Assembly: GCF_023256435.1 (NCBI RefSeq)
Contig: NZ_JAGDXM010000030.1
Location: 1 to 62,292 of the forward strand
DNA from: Thermoplasma sp.
GTDB lineage: Archaea > Thermoplasmatota > Thermoplasmata > Thermoplasmatales > Thermoplasmataceae
Reading direction: 5' to 3'
Length of the DNA stretch: 62,292 nt
This document shows, piece by piece, positions 25,692 through 35,836 of this stretch. Under the pieces are notes generated by a model, which ran no database searches, had not been told where the DNA came from, and saw only the letters and a list, made by a program, of their open reading frames with translations. Made by a program: the position numbers and the translations under genes. Position 1 is the first letter of the stretch, and each line of letters begins with the position of its first letter.

Positions 25692-26216
25692 CTAATGGGT
25701 TCCCGCCGAATTCTTCGGTTGTATGTAAGCAATGAATTCTTTTGAAATTCCAGTATTCCGCGAATATCTTTCAATTCCTGTTTCTTCAATCAAATCCAGC
25801 GCCTCACGAAGGGTAATGTCCCTCACTTCATCGTCGATCCTTTTCCACCTTGGGAATATCTGATCTTCTTCAGAGAGATTGTGTTCCGTTAGAGTCTTAT
25901 AAAATAGAGGCAGCCTGAGTTTGAAAAGATCTTCGTCCCCGGATCTCTTCCACTTTATGAGGTTATCTGCCAGCGTTTCTATTAGCTTGTGGTCGGCCTT
26001 TATCCTGTTTACGGTTTTTTCGAATTCCTTCCTGTCTTCCCATTCAAAATCCGTTATAGCTGGAAAGAGAATTCTCTCCTCAACCTCAACATGATCCTTT
26101 ACGAGATAATCGTTGAAATCCTCAAAGATATCAAGTGATTCCTTTCCATATGATACCTTTGCGAGCAAACGTATAGCGGAGTGCTCCACCATCAGCAATT
26201 CGGAAAGATCAGCCAT
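25692..26216 (-). CDS. Hemerythrin-like HHE-domain protein
   Basis: A 174-residue four-helix protein with the diiron ligand pattern of hemerythrin HHE domains: His in LMVEHSAIRLL, DHVEVEERILFP, ADHKLIETL and TEHNLSEEDQIFPRW. Such proteins bind oxygen, nitric oxide or iron, or repair iron centres. I start it at 26216 (MADLSELLMVEHS). The longer upstream frame shares no family features. It lies upstream of the EncFtn-like gene on the same strand, suggesting a shared iron or oxygen role. Confidence 0.88.
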   Translation of the reverse strand: MADLSELLMVEHSAIRLLAKVSYGKESLDIFEDFNDYLVKDHVEVEERILFPAITDFEWEDRKEFEKTVNRIKADHKLIETLADNLIKWKRSGDEDLFKLRLPLFYKTLTEHNLSEEDQIFPRWKRIDDEVRDITLREALDLIEETGIERYSRNTGISKEFIAYIQPKNSAGTH

Positions 26217-26441
26217 GCATTGACATCGCTTATGGGCATAATAAGTGTTCCAGATTCCTGAAGCGTGAATGCATGGACTCGCAATATAGGACAGATGCAT
26301 AATCGATATGATGAAAATGGATCGCAGTTGCGGTATGCGTATCTGAGATCCTTGCATATTCAGGAAAATCACGCAAAAATATGTGCATCGATCCGACCGG
26401 GTATTTTTATTAACTCCTGTTCGCTTTACTGTAAGTTGATC

Positions 26442-29400
26442 ATGCCCTCAAAGATTTTCGATCTTGAAGGTTATAGGAAATACATATCGGAAAGGGTTAA
26501 GCAGGCCTATGACGTTGCACAGGAGGCGAGGTCAAAGGGGCTTGACGTTTCTGATCATGTGGAAATACCTCTTGCCTCGGATATGGCAGAGAGGATAGAG
26601 GCGCTTATAGGCATAAAGGGCATAGCCCAGGAAATAAGGGATCTCAGCAGCAGAATGTCCAGAGAGGAAGTGTCCCTTGAAATGTCCAGGAGAATAGCCG
26701 CCATGTTCAGGGATAACCGCAAGGAGGCTCTGGACAAGGCCATAAGGGTCGGCCTGGCCATTCTGACAGAGGGTATACTTGTCGCTCCGCTCGAGGGCAT
26801 AGCGGATGTCTACATAGGGAAGAACTACGATGGAAGCGAATATGTGGGCATATCATATGCGGGGCCAATACGTGGCGCTGGCGGAACTGCTCAAGCGCTG
26901 AGTGTTCTTATAGGCGACGTTGTCAGAAGGGAGCTTGGCATCTCGAGGTTCCAGCCCACCGACGACGAAGTTGAGAGATACATAGAGGAAATAGAGAGCT
27001 ATGACCGTGTGAAGCATCTTCAGTATCTGCCTACGCCGGACGAGATAAAGCTGGTCGTCAGGAATTCCCCAATATGCATAGACGGCGAGGGCAGTGAGGA
27101 GGAAGAGGTATCCGGGCACAGGGACATGGACAGGATCAAGACAAACAGGATACGCGGTGGTATGTGTCTGGTCCTGTGTGAAGGTCTTGTTCAGAAGGCG
27201 AGAAAGATACTGAAGTACACAAGTTCGATGCACCTTGATGACTGGAACTTTCTCGCCAATCTTGGAGGAAAGACCGAGGGGAAGTCGGCAAAGAAATCAG
27301 ACAAATTCCTAAAGGATATAGTTGCAGGCAGGCCCGTATTTTCACATCCATCGAGACCTGGAGGTTTCAGGTTGAGATATGGCAGGAGCCGGGTATCAGG
27401 CCTTGCGGCTGCATCTCTGAATCCGGCCACGATGTACATAATGGGAAAGTTCATAGCCATTGGATCGCAGATAAAGGTTGAGTTGCCGGGAAAGGCTGCC
27501 GCCGTGACTCCATGCGATACCATTGATGGTCCCACTGTACTCCTAAAGAATGGAGATCACGTAAGGATAAACGATATGGAAACTGCAAGGGAACTTTACG
27601 ATGACGTAGTCGAGATAACTGACGCTGGTGAAATACTGATCGCATACGGCGATTTTCTGGAGAATAATTATCCGCTTCCGACGCCATCTTTCACCGTGGA
27701 ATGGTGGGATCAGTATCTGCCTGAGGATCTGAGGGGAACGAAGGTGGATCAGTTTTCTGCTGTGGAACTGTCCAGAAAATACGGTGTTCCACTGCACCCA
27801 GACTTCGATTATTACTGGCATGACATATCATTTGAGGATCTGGAATTCCTCAGGAGCATCGTGCTTAAATCCAGGATAACTGAAGACGGCGTTAGGATGC
27901 CGTATCAGGCCTCGGACGTGCTGATCAGGCTTGGCGTCCAGTTTAGAAGATCCGGAGATGATCTGATCGTAGGGGACTATTACCCACTCCTCGTATCGCT
28001 TGGCTATGACGTTGATGGGGGTAGTATAGTCAGCGTGAGGAATTATGAGAGGAAGGAAAGCGTTCTGGACACCGTGAATTATCTTTCAGGTATAAAGATC
28101 AAGCCCAGAGCGCCAACCAGGGTTGGATCCAGGCTGGGCAGGCCTGAGAAGGCCGGGGACAGGAAGATGAAGCCCATGGTACATGCCCTCTTTCCGGTTG
28201 AAAGCTACGGTGAGGCAAGAAGATCGATAATAGGTGCAAACAGGAACAGCGAAGGGATGTACAAGGCGGAGGTGTTCTTCTATCGGTGTACATCATGTGG
28301 GTTTGAAACACCAACTCCGGTGTGCCCTAGGTGCGGGAGCCACTGCAATCCAGAAGGGGAGAGGACGGGAAATATAGATCTCGAATCCATACTCAGGAGG
28401 GCAGAAAACGTACTGGGCATATCGCTGGACGACCTAAAGGAGTTCAAGGGCGTCAAGAAGCTGATGTCAAGGGAGAAGGTGGCGGAACCCATAGAGAAGG
28501 GCATACTCCGTTCGATACACGACATCTCGGTCAACAAGGATGGAACCTGCCGCTTTGATATGTCGGATATACCGATAACGCATTTCAGATACAAGGAGAT
28601 AGGGATAAGCGCTGAGAAGATCGAGGAACTGGGATATGAGGCAAAGGATGTGAACGAGCTCTTCCCGCAGGACGTCATAATACCAAGGAAGGCGGCGAAG
28701 TATCTCTTTAACGTTTCAAAATTCATAGACGATCTCCTTGTGAAATACTACAATATGCCCCCGTTCTATTCGCTAGAGAGCGAGGAGGATCTCATAGGTC
28801 ATCTGGTAATAGGGCTCGCACCTCACACATCAGGAGGCGTCGTAGGCAGAATAATAGGTTTCAGCGATGTTAATGCGTTCTACGCGCATCCATTCTTCCA
28901 TGCCGCAAAGAGGAGGAACTGCGATGGCGATGAGGACAGTATAATGCTGCTGATGGATGGTTTCCTGAATTTCTCGGCAAGATACCTGCCATCCACAAGG
29001 GGAGGTCTAATGGACGCACCGCTTGTCCTATCTGTGCTCATAAACCCAGACGAGATAGACAAGGAGGCTCTGAATGTTGATACGCTTTCCAGATATCCGC
29101 TCATATTCTATGAGGCAGCGGAGCGCCATGCTTCACCATCGGAGGTGGAGGAGACCATGATGACCATGAAGGTAAGAATAAAGAAGACCGGCACATACAT
29201 GGGTTCATCCTATACCATGGACACATCTGACATAAATGCAGGTGTGCTTGTTTCTTCCTACAAGACACTTGGGACTATGGACGAGAAGATCAGCGAACAG
29301 CTCGGTCTTGCAAAGAAGCTCCGAGCAGTTGATGCTGATGATGTTGCTGCAAGGGTAATATCCACGCATTTCCTCCCAGACATGTACGGAAATTTCCGGA

Positions 29401-29702
29401 GATTCTTCTCTCAGGAATTCCGATGCACCAAGTGCAATGCAAAATACAGGCGCATACCTCTATCAGGCCGCTGCCTGAAATGTGGATCAAACAGCCTTAC
29501 GCTCACCATACACAAGGGTAGCGTGGTGAAATATCTCAACGAAACGCTGAAGATAGCCCAAAACTACAAGCTGCCTGATTACCTCAGGGCAAGGATAGAC
29601 AATCTGGCAAGGACCATAAAGGAGACGTTTCCGGACGAAGATGAAGAGGATGAAAAGAATGAGGCCAGGGAAGTTAAAATAACCGGCCTTGATATGTACT
29701 GA
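26442..29702 (+). CDS. polC: DNA polymerase D large (catalytic) subunit
   Basis: DP2, the catalytic subunit of the euryarchaeal replicative polymerase D. The 1086-residue product has the N-terminal FDLEGYRKYISERV, YVGISYAGPIRGAGGTAQAL, the RRNCDGDEDSIMLLMDGFLN active site with its metal-binding aspartates, and two zinc modules (CTSCGFETPTPVCPRCGSHC near residue 610 and CTKCNAKYRRIPLSGRCLKC near 1020). No intein interrupts it, unlike in some archaea. The start at 26442 fits a TATTTTTAT box upstream. The longer frame from 26265 lies before the promoter. The GPN GTPase gene follows after 1 nt. Confidence 0.97.
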   Translation: MPSKIFDLEGYRKYISERVKQAYDVAQEARSKGLDVSDHVEIPLASDMAERIEALIGIKGIAQEIRDLSSRMSREEVSLEMSRRIAAMFRDNRKEALDKAIRVGLAILTEGILVAPLEGIADVYIGKNYDGSEYVGISYAGPIRGAGGTAQALSVLIGDVVRRELGISRFQPTDDEVERYIEEIESYDRVKHLQYLPTPDEIKLVVRNSPICIDGEGSEEEEVSGHRDMDRIKTNRIRGGMCLVLCEGLVQKARKILKYTSSMHLDDWNFLANLGGKTEGKSAKKSDKFLKDIVAGRPVFSHPSRPGGFRLRYGRSRVSGLAAASLNPATMYIMGKFIAIGSQIKVELPGKAAAVTPCDTIDGPTVLLKNGDHVRINDMETARELYDDVVEITDAGEILIAYGDFLENNYPLPTPSFTVEWWDQYLPEDLRGTKVDQFSAVELSRKYGVPLHPDFDYYWHDISFEDLEFLRSIVLKSRITEDGVRMPYQASDVLIRLGVQFRRSGDDLIVGDYYPLLVSLGYDVDGGSIVSVRNYERKESVLDTVNYLSGIKIKPRAPTRVGSRLGRPEKAGDRKMKPMVHALFPVESYGEARRSIIGANRNSEGMYKAEVFFYRCTSCGFETPTPVCPRCGSHCNPEGERTGNIDLESILRRAENVLGISLDDLKEFKGVKKLMSREKVAEPIEKGILRSIHDISVNKDGTCRFDMSDIPITHFRYKEIGISAEKIEELGYEAKDVNELFPQDVIIPRKAAKYLFNVSKFIDDLLVKYYNMPPFYSLESEEDLIGHLVIGLAPHTSGGVVGRIIGFSDVNAFYAHPFFHAAKRRNCDGDEDSIMLLMDGFLNFSARYLPSTRGGLMDAPLVLSVLINPDEIDKEALNVDTLSRYPLIFYEAAERHASPSEVEETMMTMKVRIKKTGTYMGSSYTMDTSDINAGVLVSSYKTLGTMDEKISEQLGLAKKLRAVDADDVAARVISTHFLPDMYGNFRRFFSQEFRCTKCNAKYRRIPLSGRCLKCGSNSLTLTIHKGSVVKYLNETLKIAQNYKLPDYLRARIDNLARTIKETFPDEDEEDEKNEAREVKITGLDMY

Positions 29703-29703
29703 T

Positions 29704-30480
29704 ATGCTAGGTGCACTCTATGTTGTAGGTCCGGCTGGAACCGGTAAATCAACATTCTCAGGATCGCTGAACGAATGGCTCAAACGCATGGAATTCGATT
29801 CAGCGATAATAAATCTTGATCCAGGTGCAGATTATCTGCCGTATGAACCGGATTTCGATATAAGGGAATACATATCGTTGGATTCCATCATGTCAGATTA
29901 CAATCTGGGTCCGAATGGATCGCAGATAGTTGCTGCGGACATGATCGTGAGCTACACTGATAAGATATCGGAGTTCCTTGAGGATCTGGACGATTACTAT
30001 GTCATAATCGATACGCCAGGGCAGATAGAGCTGTTCACATTCCGCACGTCGTCAACGGAGATCGTAGAAAAAGTATCCGGGCAGAGATCCATGATGGCGT
30101 ACATAGCAGATGCCCCGCTCTCAACCTATCCATCCGGCTTCATAGCACAGAAGATGCTCTATGCCTCGGTTTTCTCAAGATTCTTCAGGCCGATGATGTT
30201 TGTGATCAACAAGGTTGATCTGGTCTCCGATGACGATATAAGGGAGATCAAAAAATGGGAGGCCTCTCCCGATCTTCTGAACGAGGCCTTTATGGATGAA
30301 AAGGGCCAGATGGAAAAGGATTACTTCATCGGCCTGCTTCAGGCGTTCAAGGAGAGCAACATAATGACAAAAATATATCCTGTGTCCTCAAAGGATTCAT
30401 TCGGGTTTGAAGATGTATATTCGCAGATGGCGTTATATTTTGCTGGAGGCGAGGATAACGACACCTACAAAGAGGAATGA
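29704..30480 (+). CDS. GPN-loop GTPase
   Basis: A dimeric GTPase of the XAB1/GPN family, 258 residues. The P-loop GPAGTGKSTFSG is at the N-terminus, the family's Gly-Pro-Asn loop appears in NLGPNGSQIV, the Walker B/G3 region is IDTPGQIELF, and NKVD is the G4 base-recognition motif. Eukaryotic relatives help assemble RNA polymerase II. The archaeal role is not settled. The ATG at 29704 follows the polC stop by one base. Confidence 0.93.
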   Translation: MLGALYVVGPAGTGKSTFSGSLNEWLKRMEFDSAIINLDPGADYLPYEPDFDIREYISLDSIMSDYNLGPNGSQIVAADMIVSYTDKISEFLEDLDDYYVIIDTPGQIELFTFRTSSTEIVEKVSGQRSMMAYIADAPLSTYPSGFIAQKMLYASVFSRFFRPMMFVINKVDLVSDDDIREIKKWEASPDLLNEAFMDEKGQMEKDYFIGLLQAFKESNIMTKIYPVSSKDSFGFEDVYSQMALYFAGGEDNDTYKEE

Positions 30481-30551
30481 TTCGGCCTACCGCTGAATAA
30501 GATCAGATTTTTGAAAAATATCTTTTCGAATACTGAAGCCTAATACACGGA

Positions 30552-31256
30552 TCAGCGAACAGTATCCCCCTGCATTGCCATTTTCCTCAACCTTTCTGCT
30601 TCCGGATTCCCTGGATCTAGCTTCTCCACCTCTTCAAGGACGGCAGAGGCCTCTTCCCTTCTGCCCATCCTTATCAGTACATCCGCCTTCATGAGCAGAT
30701 AATTGTAATTCGCAGGGACTATCCTTATCGCCTTATCAACGGTTGCAAGTGCGTCCTCAAGCCGGCCAAGATCCATCAGGGCCTCGTATTTTTTGTATAC
30801 AAATATCTGATCTGTTGAGTCAAGATCCGCTGCCTTCGAATAATCGTCGAGCGCCTTATCGACCTCACCCCTCTTCCAGTACGCGTTTCCTCTGTTGTAG
30901 TAGTAGTCAGGTATATCATCTTCCAGTTTTATCGCTTCCGTGAACTCCTGTATCGCCTTATCCACAAGGCCCATGTCCTCATATACAGATCCAAGCACGT
31001 TGTGATAATCAGGTACAGATCCGTCCAGGGCTATGCTTTTCTTAAGATCCTTTATGGCCTCTTCATATTTCTTCATGGAGTAATAGGCCATGCCCCTGTT
31101 GTGGTAAAGATCCGGATCATCCGATATTATCTCTATCGCTTTTGTGAATTCCTCTACTGCCTTATCATACTTATTGATGTTGAAATATGAGATGCCCCTC
31201 TCGTTGTATTCATCAGCACGCTGTTCCTTGTTATTGAGCTTAAATTCATCAGCCAT
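30552..31256 (-). CDS. Tetratricopeptide-repeat protein
   Basis: A 234-residue protein made of about six consecutive TPR units (for example RGISYFNINKYDKAVEEFTK, RGMAYYSMKKYEEAIKDLKK, RGNAYWKRGEVDKALDDYSK), which pack as a helical superhelix for protein binding. No catalytic domain, signal peptide or membrane segment is seen. I start at 31256 (MADEFKLNNKEQR), which has a TTGTATAATAG box upstream. The partner is unknown. Confidence 0.9.
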   Translation of the reverse strand: MADEFKLNNKEQRADEYNERGISYFNINKYDKAVEEFTKAIEIISDDPDLYHNRGMAYYSMKKYEEAIKDLKKSIALDGSVPDYHNVLGSVYEDMGLVDKAIQEFTEAIKLEDDIPDYYYNRGNAYWKRGEVDKALDDYSKAADLDSTDQIFVYKKYEALMDLGRLEDALATVDKAIRIVPANYNYLLMKADVLIRMGRREEASAVLEEVEKLDPGNPEAERLRKMAMQGDTVR

Positions 31257-31446
31257 GTTCCATCCTTGTCCTATAACTAAGCTATTATACAATGTTTTTG
31301 TTTTTTGCTAAAAAACTAAATTAAAACTCACATGAAAAAATGAGAGCGATCGCTTCGCGTGCATCTACGATATGGGTCATGCACGGCATTAGGCCGCGCG
31401 CTGTCCATATTCATGATTGAAAGAATATGACAGTTCTAGGCGGTAA

Positions 31447-33819
31447 TCATGGGAATACCGTGGCCGCAACAGTATCCCCATCAAAAATTTCTACATCATC
31501 TATTCTCAGCATTGCAGCAATGAGATCCCTGTATTTTTCCACTGTCTGGCGTTTTCCACTGATAGTAGCTTTCTTTACCCTCGTTCCGATCGAAACCTTT
31601 GCGTTTGACTTGGCAGATCTGACTGCATCTATCACGCTCACCAGGTAAGATACCTCATCTGCATCGCTGTAGCGGCGTTTTTCCTCTGGCCAGGAATCCA
31701 CATGAACGCTTATCTTTCTTCCGGGGAAATCCATGGTCTGATATATCTCCTCAGATATGAAGGGCATTATGGGTGCATAGGCCTTGGCAACGTCAAGCAT
31801 GACCTTTGAAGCGGTGTAAAGTGTTTCATCCATCTCCTCGTAGTTCCCTGATTCTGATGATCTCTGAACTATGGGCTTTATCATCTCAAGATAATTGTCG
31901 CAGAACACGTTCCAGAAAAATGTGTCAAGCGCCGTCCTGGCCTTTGCAACCTCATAATTTTCCATGTACTCTGTTAGGGTTTCCAGGATCTTTGACTCCT
32001 CGGTGAGTATCCACCTGTTAACGGGGTTCTTGACGTCGTCGAATATGCGCACGGTTCTCTGGCCTTTCAATATGTCTATGAGCTTCTTTGCATTGTACAT
32101 CTTTATGACCGTTCTCCGTCCTCTGGTAAAGTCCTGATCCTTTATCCTTATGTCGTCACCCTGCGACACAGTTGAAGCCCAGAATCTCAGGGCATCAGCC
32201 CCATATTTTTCTATGACGGTGTATATGTCCACTATGTTGCCCTTGCTTTTGCTCATCTTCTCTCCATACATGTCATAGACATTGCCGCTGATCATGATCT
32301 TGTACCACGGTATCTTATCATCGTGCATCTTCGATCTGGCTATGGTAGTGAAAGCCCAGAACGAGATTATATCATGTCCCTGTCCCCTCAGATCCTCCGG
32401 GTAATAACGGTCAAAGTATCCAAAGTGCGTAAGCGCTATCCTTGGTGTTAGGGATGACGTGGCCCACGTATCCATAACATCGCGTTCCGGTACGAGGTTT
32501 GTGGAACCACATTTATCGCATTTTTTGCTTGGCTTCTGTATGCGTGGATCCACCGGGAGATCCTTTTCATCGGCGTATATGGTGTTTCCGCAGTCTGCGC
32601 AGTACCATACCGGAAACGGGACGCCATAATACCTCTGCCTTGATATGAGCCAGTCCCATTTGAGGCCGTTGACCCAGTTCTCATACCTGACGCGCATGTA
32701 ATCCGGTATCCACTCTATCCTGCGCCCGTTATCGATGAATGCGTCCTTCATATCTAGATATTTTATGAACCACTGCTTCTCTATGAATATTTCAATGGGA
32801 GTTCCGCATCTCTCATGCGTGTTCACGGAATGCTTTATGCTCTCCTCCTTGACCACATAGCCCTGTTCCTTGAGCAGTTCCACGATCTTCTTTCTTGCAT
32901 CGCCTATGGTCATGCCCTTCAGCGGGCCTGCCTCATCCGTCATTCTCCCGTCCTTGTCTATGCTCATGCGGAGCGGCAGGTTGTATTTCTTCCAGAGATC
33001 AAGGTCGTTCTGGTCGCCGAAGGTGCACACCATCTCTGCGCCAGTGCCGAAGTTCATATCAACCGTATCGTCAGCCATGATCTTTACCCGCCTGTCAAAG
33101 ATCGGAACGGTTGCCTCCCTGCCTATGATCTGGCTGTATCTCGCATCCTGCGGATTAACGAATACTGCCACGCATGATCCAAGCATCTCAGGCCTGGTTG
33201 TGGCTATGGTAAGCGGTTTACCTTCCACGTTGAAGTTGATGTATACGAGCTTTGTATGCATCTCCTGATCCTTCATCTCGATCTGCGATATGGAGGTCTT
33301 GCATGTGGGACACCTTATGGATGGAGCCAGATCCCTGTAAACCCTCCCCTTCTTCACAAGATCGAGAAACATGGATTGCGATATCCTTATGGATTCAGGC
33401 GAGCTGGTGACGTAATAATCCTTGAAGTAACAGCTCATTCCTATGCGCTTCCAGCCTTCAAGTAGCGATTTTTCGCTGGCCTCGCTCAGATCCTTGCAAA
33501 GTCTTATGAACTCCTCAACATTATTTTCATTGGGTTTCACGCCGGTTTCCTTCTCAACATACCTTTCAGTCGGAAGGCCATTGTCGTCGAAGCCCCATGG
33601 AAAGAACACATGATAGCCGCGCATGCGCTTGTATCTTGCTATGAAATCTATATGTGGATATGAAAATGAATGCCCCATATGCATCTTTCCAGATACTGTA
33701 GGTGGTGGGGTGTCAATCGCGAATACCCTGCTCCGTTCATCAGGTTCGAACCTGTAGATATCATTCTCATCCCAGTATTTGATCCATTTTTCTTCCATCT
33801 GATTTATGTCTATGTCCAT
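31447..33819 (-). CDS. valS: Valyl-tRNA synthetase
   Basis: Charges tRNA-Val. The 790-residue class Ia enzyme has the HIGH-type motif KMHMGHSFSYPH, the editing-domain segment TIATTRPEMLGSC, a zinc-like module (CPTCKTSISQ, CADCGNTIYAD, CDKCGSTNL), the KMSKSKGN loop and a short anticodon-binding C-terminus. The length is that of archaeal enzymes lacking the bacterial C-terminal coiled coil. It is transcribed divergently from nob1. Confidence 0.97.
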   Translation of the reverse strand: MDIDINQMEEKWIKYWDENDIYRFEPDERSRVFAIDTPPPTVSGKMHMGHSFSYPHIDFIARYKRMRGYHVFFPWGFDDNGLPTERYVEKETGVKPNENNVEEFIRLCKDLSEASEKSLLEGWKRIGMSCYFKDYYVTSSPESIRISQSMFLDLVKKGRVYRDLAPSIRCPTCKTSISQIEMKDQEMHTKLVYINFNVEGKPLTIATTRPEMLGSCVAVFVNPQDARYSQIIGREATVPIFDRRVKIMADDTVDMNFGTGAEMVCTFGDQNDLDLWKKYNLPLRMSIDKDGRMTDEAGPLKGMTIGDARKKIVELLKEQGYVVKEESIKHSVNTHERCGTPIEIFIEKQWFIKYLDMKDAFIDNGRRIEWIPDYMRVRYENWVNGLKWDWLISRQRYYGVPFPVWYCADCGNTIYADEKDLPVDPRIQKPSKKCDKCGSTNLVPERDVMDTWATSSLTPRIALTHFGYFDRYYPEDLRGQGHDIISFWAFTTIARSKMHDDKIPWYKIMISGNVYDMYGEKMSKSKGNIVDIYTVIEKYGADALRFWASTVSQGDDIRIKDQDFTRGRRTVIKMYNAKKLIDILKGQRTVRIFDDVKNPVNRWILTEESKILETLTEYMENYEVAKARTALDTFFWNVFCDNYLEMIKPIVQRSSESGNYEEMDETLYTASKVMLDVAKAYAPIMPFISEEIYQTMDFPGRKISVHVDSWPEEKRRYSDADEVSYLVSVIDAVRSAKSNAKVSIGTRVKKATISGKRQTVEKYRDLIAAMLRIDDVEIFDGDTVAATVFP

Positions 33820-33948
33820 CCGAATTGTAATTATGACACGCTTAATTAATTTACTCGAACGCGGAATATGGGAGCGGTTTCTTGAAAAAGTCCGGCCTGT
33901 TTAGCATCATTGTCAAACGTTTTATATTCATTATTGATAGGTTGATGA

Positions 33949-34440
33949 ATGATATATGTTATAGACACATCCGCCATAATCTCCAGGAACCTCAATCTGC
34001 TGGATGGAGACCTCATATTTCCGTCATCCGTGATCAGCGAGATCAAGAGAGGCAAACTGCGCTACATGATCGATGCGCTGCTTCCCATGATCAGGGTTGT
34101 CAGCCCTGGCCAGGAATACCTGAAGGTGGTGGACGATACCGCGGCCAAAACCGGTGATCTTATGAATCTGAGTCAGACCGACAAGGATGTTCTTGCCCTG
34201 GCTTTGCAGTATGGCGGTACCATAGTGACGGACGATTATTCAATACAGAACGTAGCATCATACCTGAACCTGAAATTTGTAAACGCAAACATAAAGCGTA
34301 TTGAAAAGCAGATATCCTGGGTTTACAGGTGCACGGGATGCAAGAAGGTATTCTCAGTACCCGTAAAGGTATGCGATATATGCGGACATGAGGTTAAGAG
34401 GCACTACGACAAGAAAAGATCGATGATAAAGAAGGTCTAG
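33949..34440 (+). CDS. nob1: Endoribonuclease Nob1 (18S/16S rRNA 3'-end maturation)
   Basis: PIN-domain nuclease that trims the 3' end of small-subunit rRNA. Acidic PIN residues are seen in VIDTSAIIS (Asp6), [21 protein letters not shown] and [10 protein letters not shown]. The C-terminal zinc ribbon is [20 protein letters not shown]. The 163 residues match archaeal Nob1. A TTTATATTC box about 26 nt before the ATG fits leaderless expression. The last four bases overlap the converging DUF99 gene. Confidence 0.95.
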   Translation: MIYVIDTSAIISRNLNLLDGDLIFPSSVISEIKRGKLRYMIDALLPMIRVVSPGQEYLKVVDDTAAKTGDLMNLSQTDKDVLALALQYGGTIVTDDYSIQNVASYLNLKFVNANIKRIEKQISWVYRCTGCKKVFSVPVKVCDICGHEVKRHYDKKRSMIKKV

Positions 34441-35054
34441 ATCCCAGAGATCCTTCCCACAAGATCGGCTATTCTCACCGCCTCAGGAAATTTTCCCCTC
34501 AGCGTGTTTTTCTCTATGATCTCCTGGGCGCTCCGCGTGTCTATCCCAGAAAGGTTTGCCATTATTACGTATCCATTGTTTCTTATCTCCACAGGTCTCA
34601 GGGATCTCAGTATCCTCACCTTTTCCTCATCTCCGAGGTGTTTTTCTATGGCACGTATCATCTTCTCTACGCTTCCTCCTGGTTCAAACAGGGATATAAC
34701 AGGCACACCAAGTTCTCGATGCAGGGAATCTATATCACATATATTGAAACCTGCAAACGATATACCGCTCATCATTATTACCTTCGCCAGGGATCCTGTT
34801 TTCCTGAACAGCCTCGCTATGGCCTCATTGACATCGTCTCCATCCACATGCACGCGATCCTTCTGTATAGCCTCAAGATAGCCATCAATCCTCATCAGGA
34901 CGCCTATAAGGCTGCTCTCACTGTCGCCTCTTCTGAAGGGGGAATCATCGACGCCAAGGATCCTCATGCCCCTTTTGATCCTGAATTTCTCTGGTAAAGG
35001 CTCATATTCAAGCGATAAACTATTCCTGAGATCATCGTCCATTCCATCGGTCAT
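34437..35054 (-). CDS. DUF99 (UPF0215) protein, endonuclease V-related
   Basis: A 205-residue protein with the family block [15 protein letters not shown] followed by [26 protein letters not shown] and [10 protein letters not shown] complete the fold related to endonuclease V. Nuclease activity on deaminated bases is a family-based guess. The start at 35054 has AGGAGG just upstream and overlaps the stop of the preceding small gene by ATGA, so translation is coupled. A later start at the MRILG methionine is possible but lacks that support. Confidence 0.85.
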   Translation of the reverse strand: MTDGMDDDLRNSLSLEYEPLPEKFRIKRGMRILGVDDSPFRRGDSESSLIGVLMRIDGYLEAIQKDRVHVDGDDVNEAIARLFRKTGSLAKVIMMSGISFAGFNICDIDSLHRELGVPVISLFEPGGSVEKMIRAIEKHLGDEEKVRILRSLRPVEIRNNGYVIMANLSGIDTRSAQEIIEKNTLRGKFPEAVRIADLVGRISGI

Positions 35055-35338
35055 CTCTTCCTCCTAATGGAATATCTGATCTCATGACTGCGCGGAAATT
35101 CGCGCTGATAGATATCTTTGAACAGCCGATCAAAATCATCAGCGGAGATGTGGTATTCGGCGGTTCTGAAACCAAACTCGTTAATGCTCAGGGTACCATC
35201 GTCCATCTTGACTATCTCTATGCCCCGATCCTTTTTGAAGGTCTTCATCTCTATTTCATATCCCGGCTTTAATTTCCTCACCATTGAAGATATGTCCCTA
35301 ACGGCACCGGATGAAGATATCATAGGCATATCAATCAT
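35051..35338 (-). CDS. Small conserved protein of unknown function
   Basis: About 95 residues, reading [35 protein letters not shown] and [20 protein letters not shown]. It looks like a small mixed alpha/beta cytoplasmic protein. I do not recognise its family. It overlaps the DUF99 start by four bases and would be translated with it. A GTG at 35341 is an alternative start directly before the ATG. Confidence 0.65.
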   Translation of the reverse strand: MIDMPMISSSGAVRDISSMVRKLKPGYEIEMKTFKKDRGIEIVKMDDGTLSINEFGFRTAEYHISADDFDRLFKDIYQREFPRSHEIRYSIRRKR

Positions 35339-35377
35339 CACTCAATGTTCATCACATTCAAACATTACTGTAGCAAT

Positions 35378-35509
35378 CTATCTTGCTTTCATTGTGTGTT
35401 TCGCAATAACATGATCCATGCATTCTTCCTCGGTCTTGAATACTGAATCACACAAAGGGCACCTGTATTCAGCGTGTCCAGATATCATTACTCTTATGCA
35501 TCCAGACAT
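35378..35509 (-). CDS. 43-residue C2H2 zinc-finger microprotein
   Basis: A short frame starting MSGCIRVMISGHAEYRCPLC. It contains Cys17-X2-Cys20-X12-His33-X4-His38 (CPLCDSVFKTEEECMDHVIA then KH), a classical C2H2 finger with the central Phe and the Met/Val hydrophobic core, and a basic tail. Single-finger proteins of this kind are known in archaea and are candidate DNA- or RNA-binding regulators. It sits 40 nt upstream of the 95-residue gene on the same strand and may head that operon. TTAAGATAAT about 20 nt upstream could be its promoter. Confidence 0.7.
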   Translation of the reverse strand: MSGCIRVMISGHAEYRCPLCDSVFKTEEECMDHVIAKHTMKAR

Positions 35510-35836
35510 ATTTTACCATCACATCCATTATCTTAATCCTGATAGATCTTCCTATCGCTCCGATGCATGGGGGACATCAGATGATAGAGACATCGCACCG
35601 GAGGAAATCTTCTCAGATCCGCCGTCAAAGTTCACCAACCGCTCTGATCGGCATCCTATCGCTTCCTTAAATGATCTAACACCACCTAGATCAGTGCAAA
35701 ATTATCAATAAACTTTCCTGTCACTGGAAGATAGCACGTTTGGCCTGATGCAAGTTGCATGCAGATACGAAGCTGCAAAATAATTTTTTTCAACTTTTTC
35801 GTATATACGCACGGAAAAAATGTTGGAAAATATAAA
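35510..35836. other. Gene-free interval
   Basis: About 330 nt. A 97-residue plus-strand frame runs through here, but its composition (RSSYRSDAWGTSDDRDIAPE) shows no family features, and it overlaps the zinc-finger gene antisense. I see no supported gene. Confidence 0.45.

Noticed and set aside
26265-26441. N-terminal extension of DNA polymerase D large subunit
   Set aside because: The added residues have no family likeness and run through the promoter region.
35418-35711. 97-residue plus-strand frame
   Set aside because: It overlaps the C2H2 microprotein antisense, has no recognisable motif, and its composition looks random.
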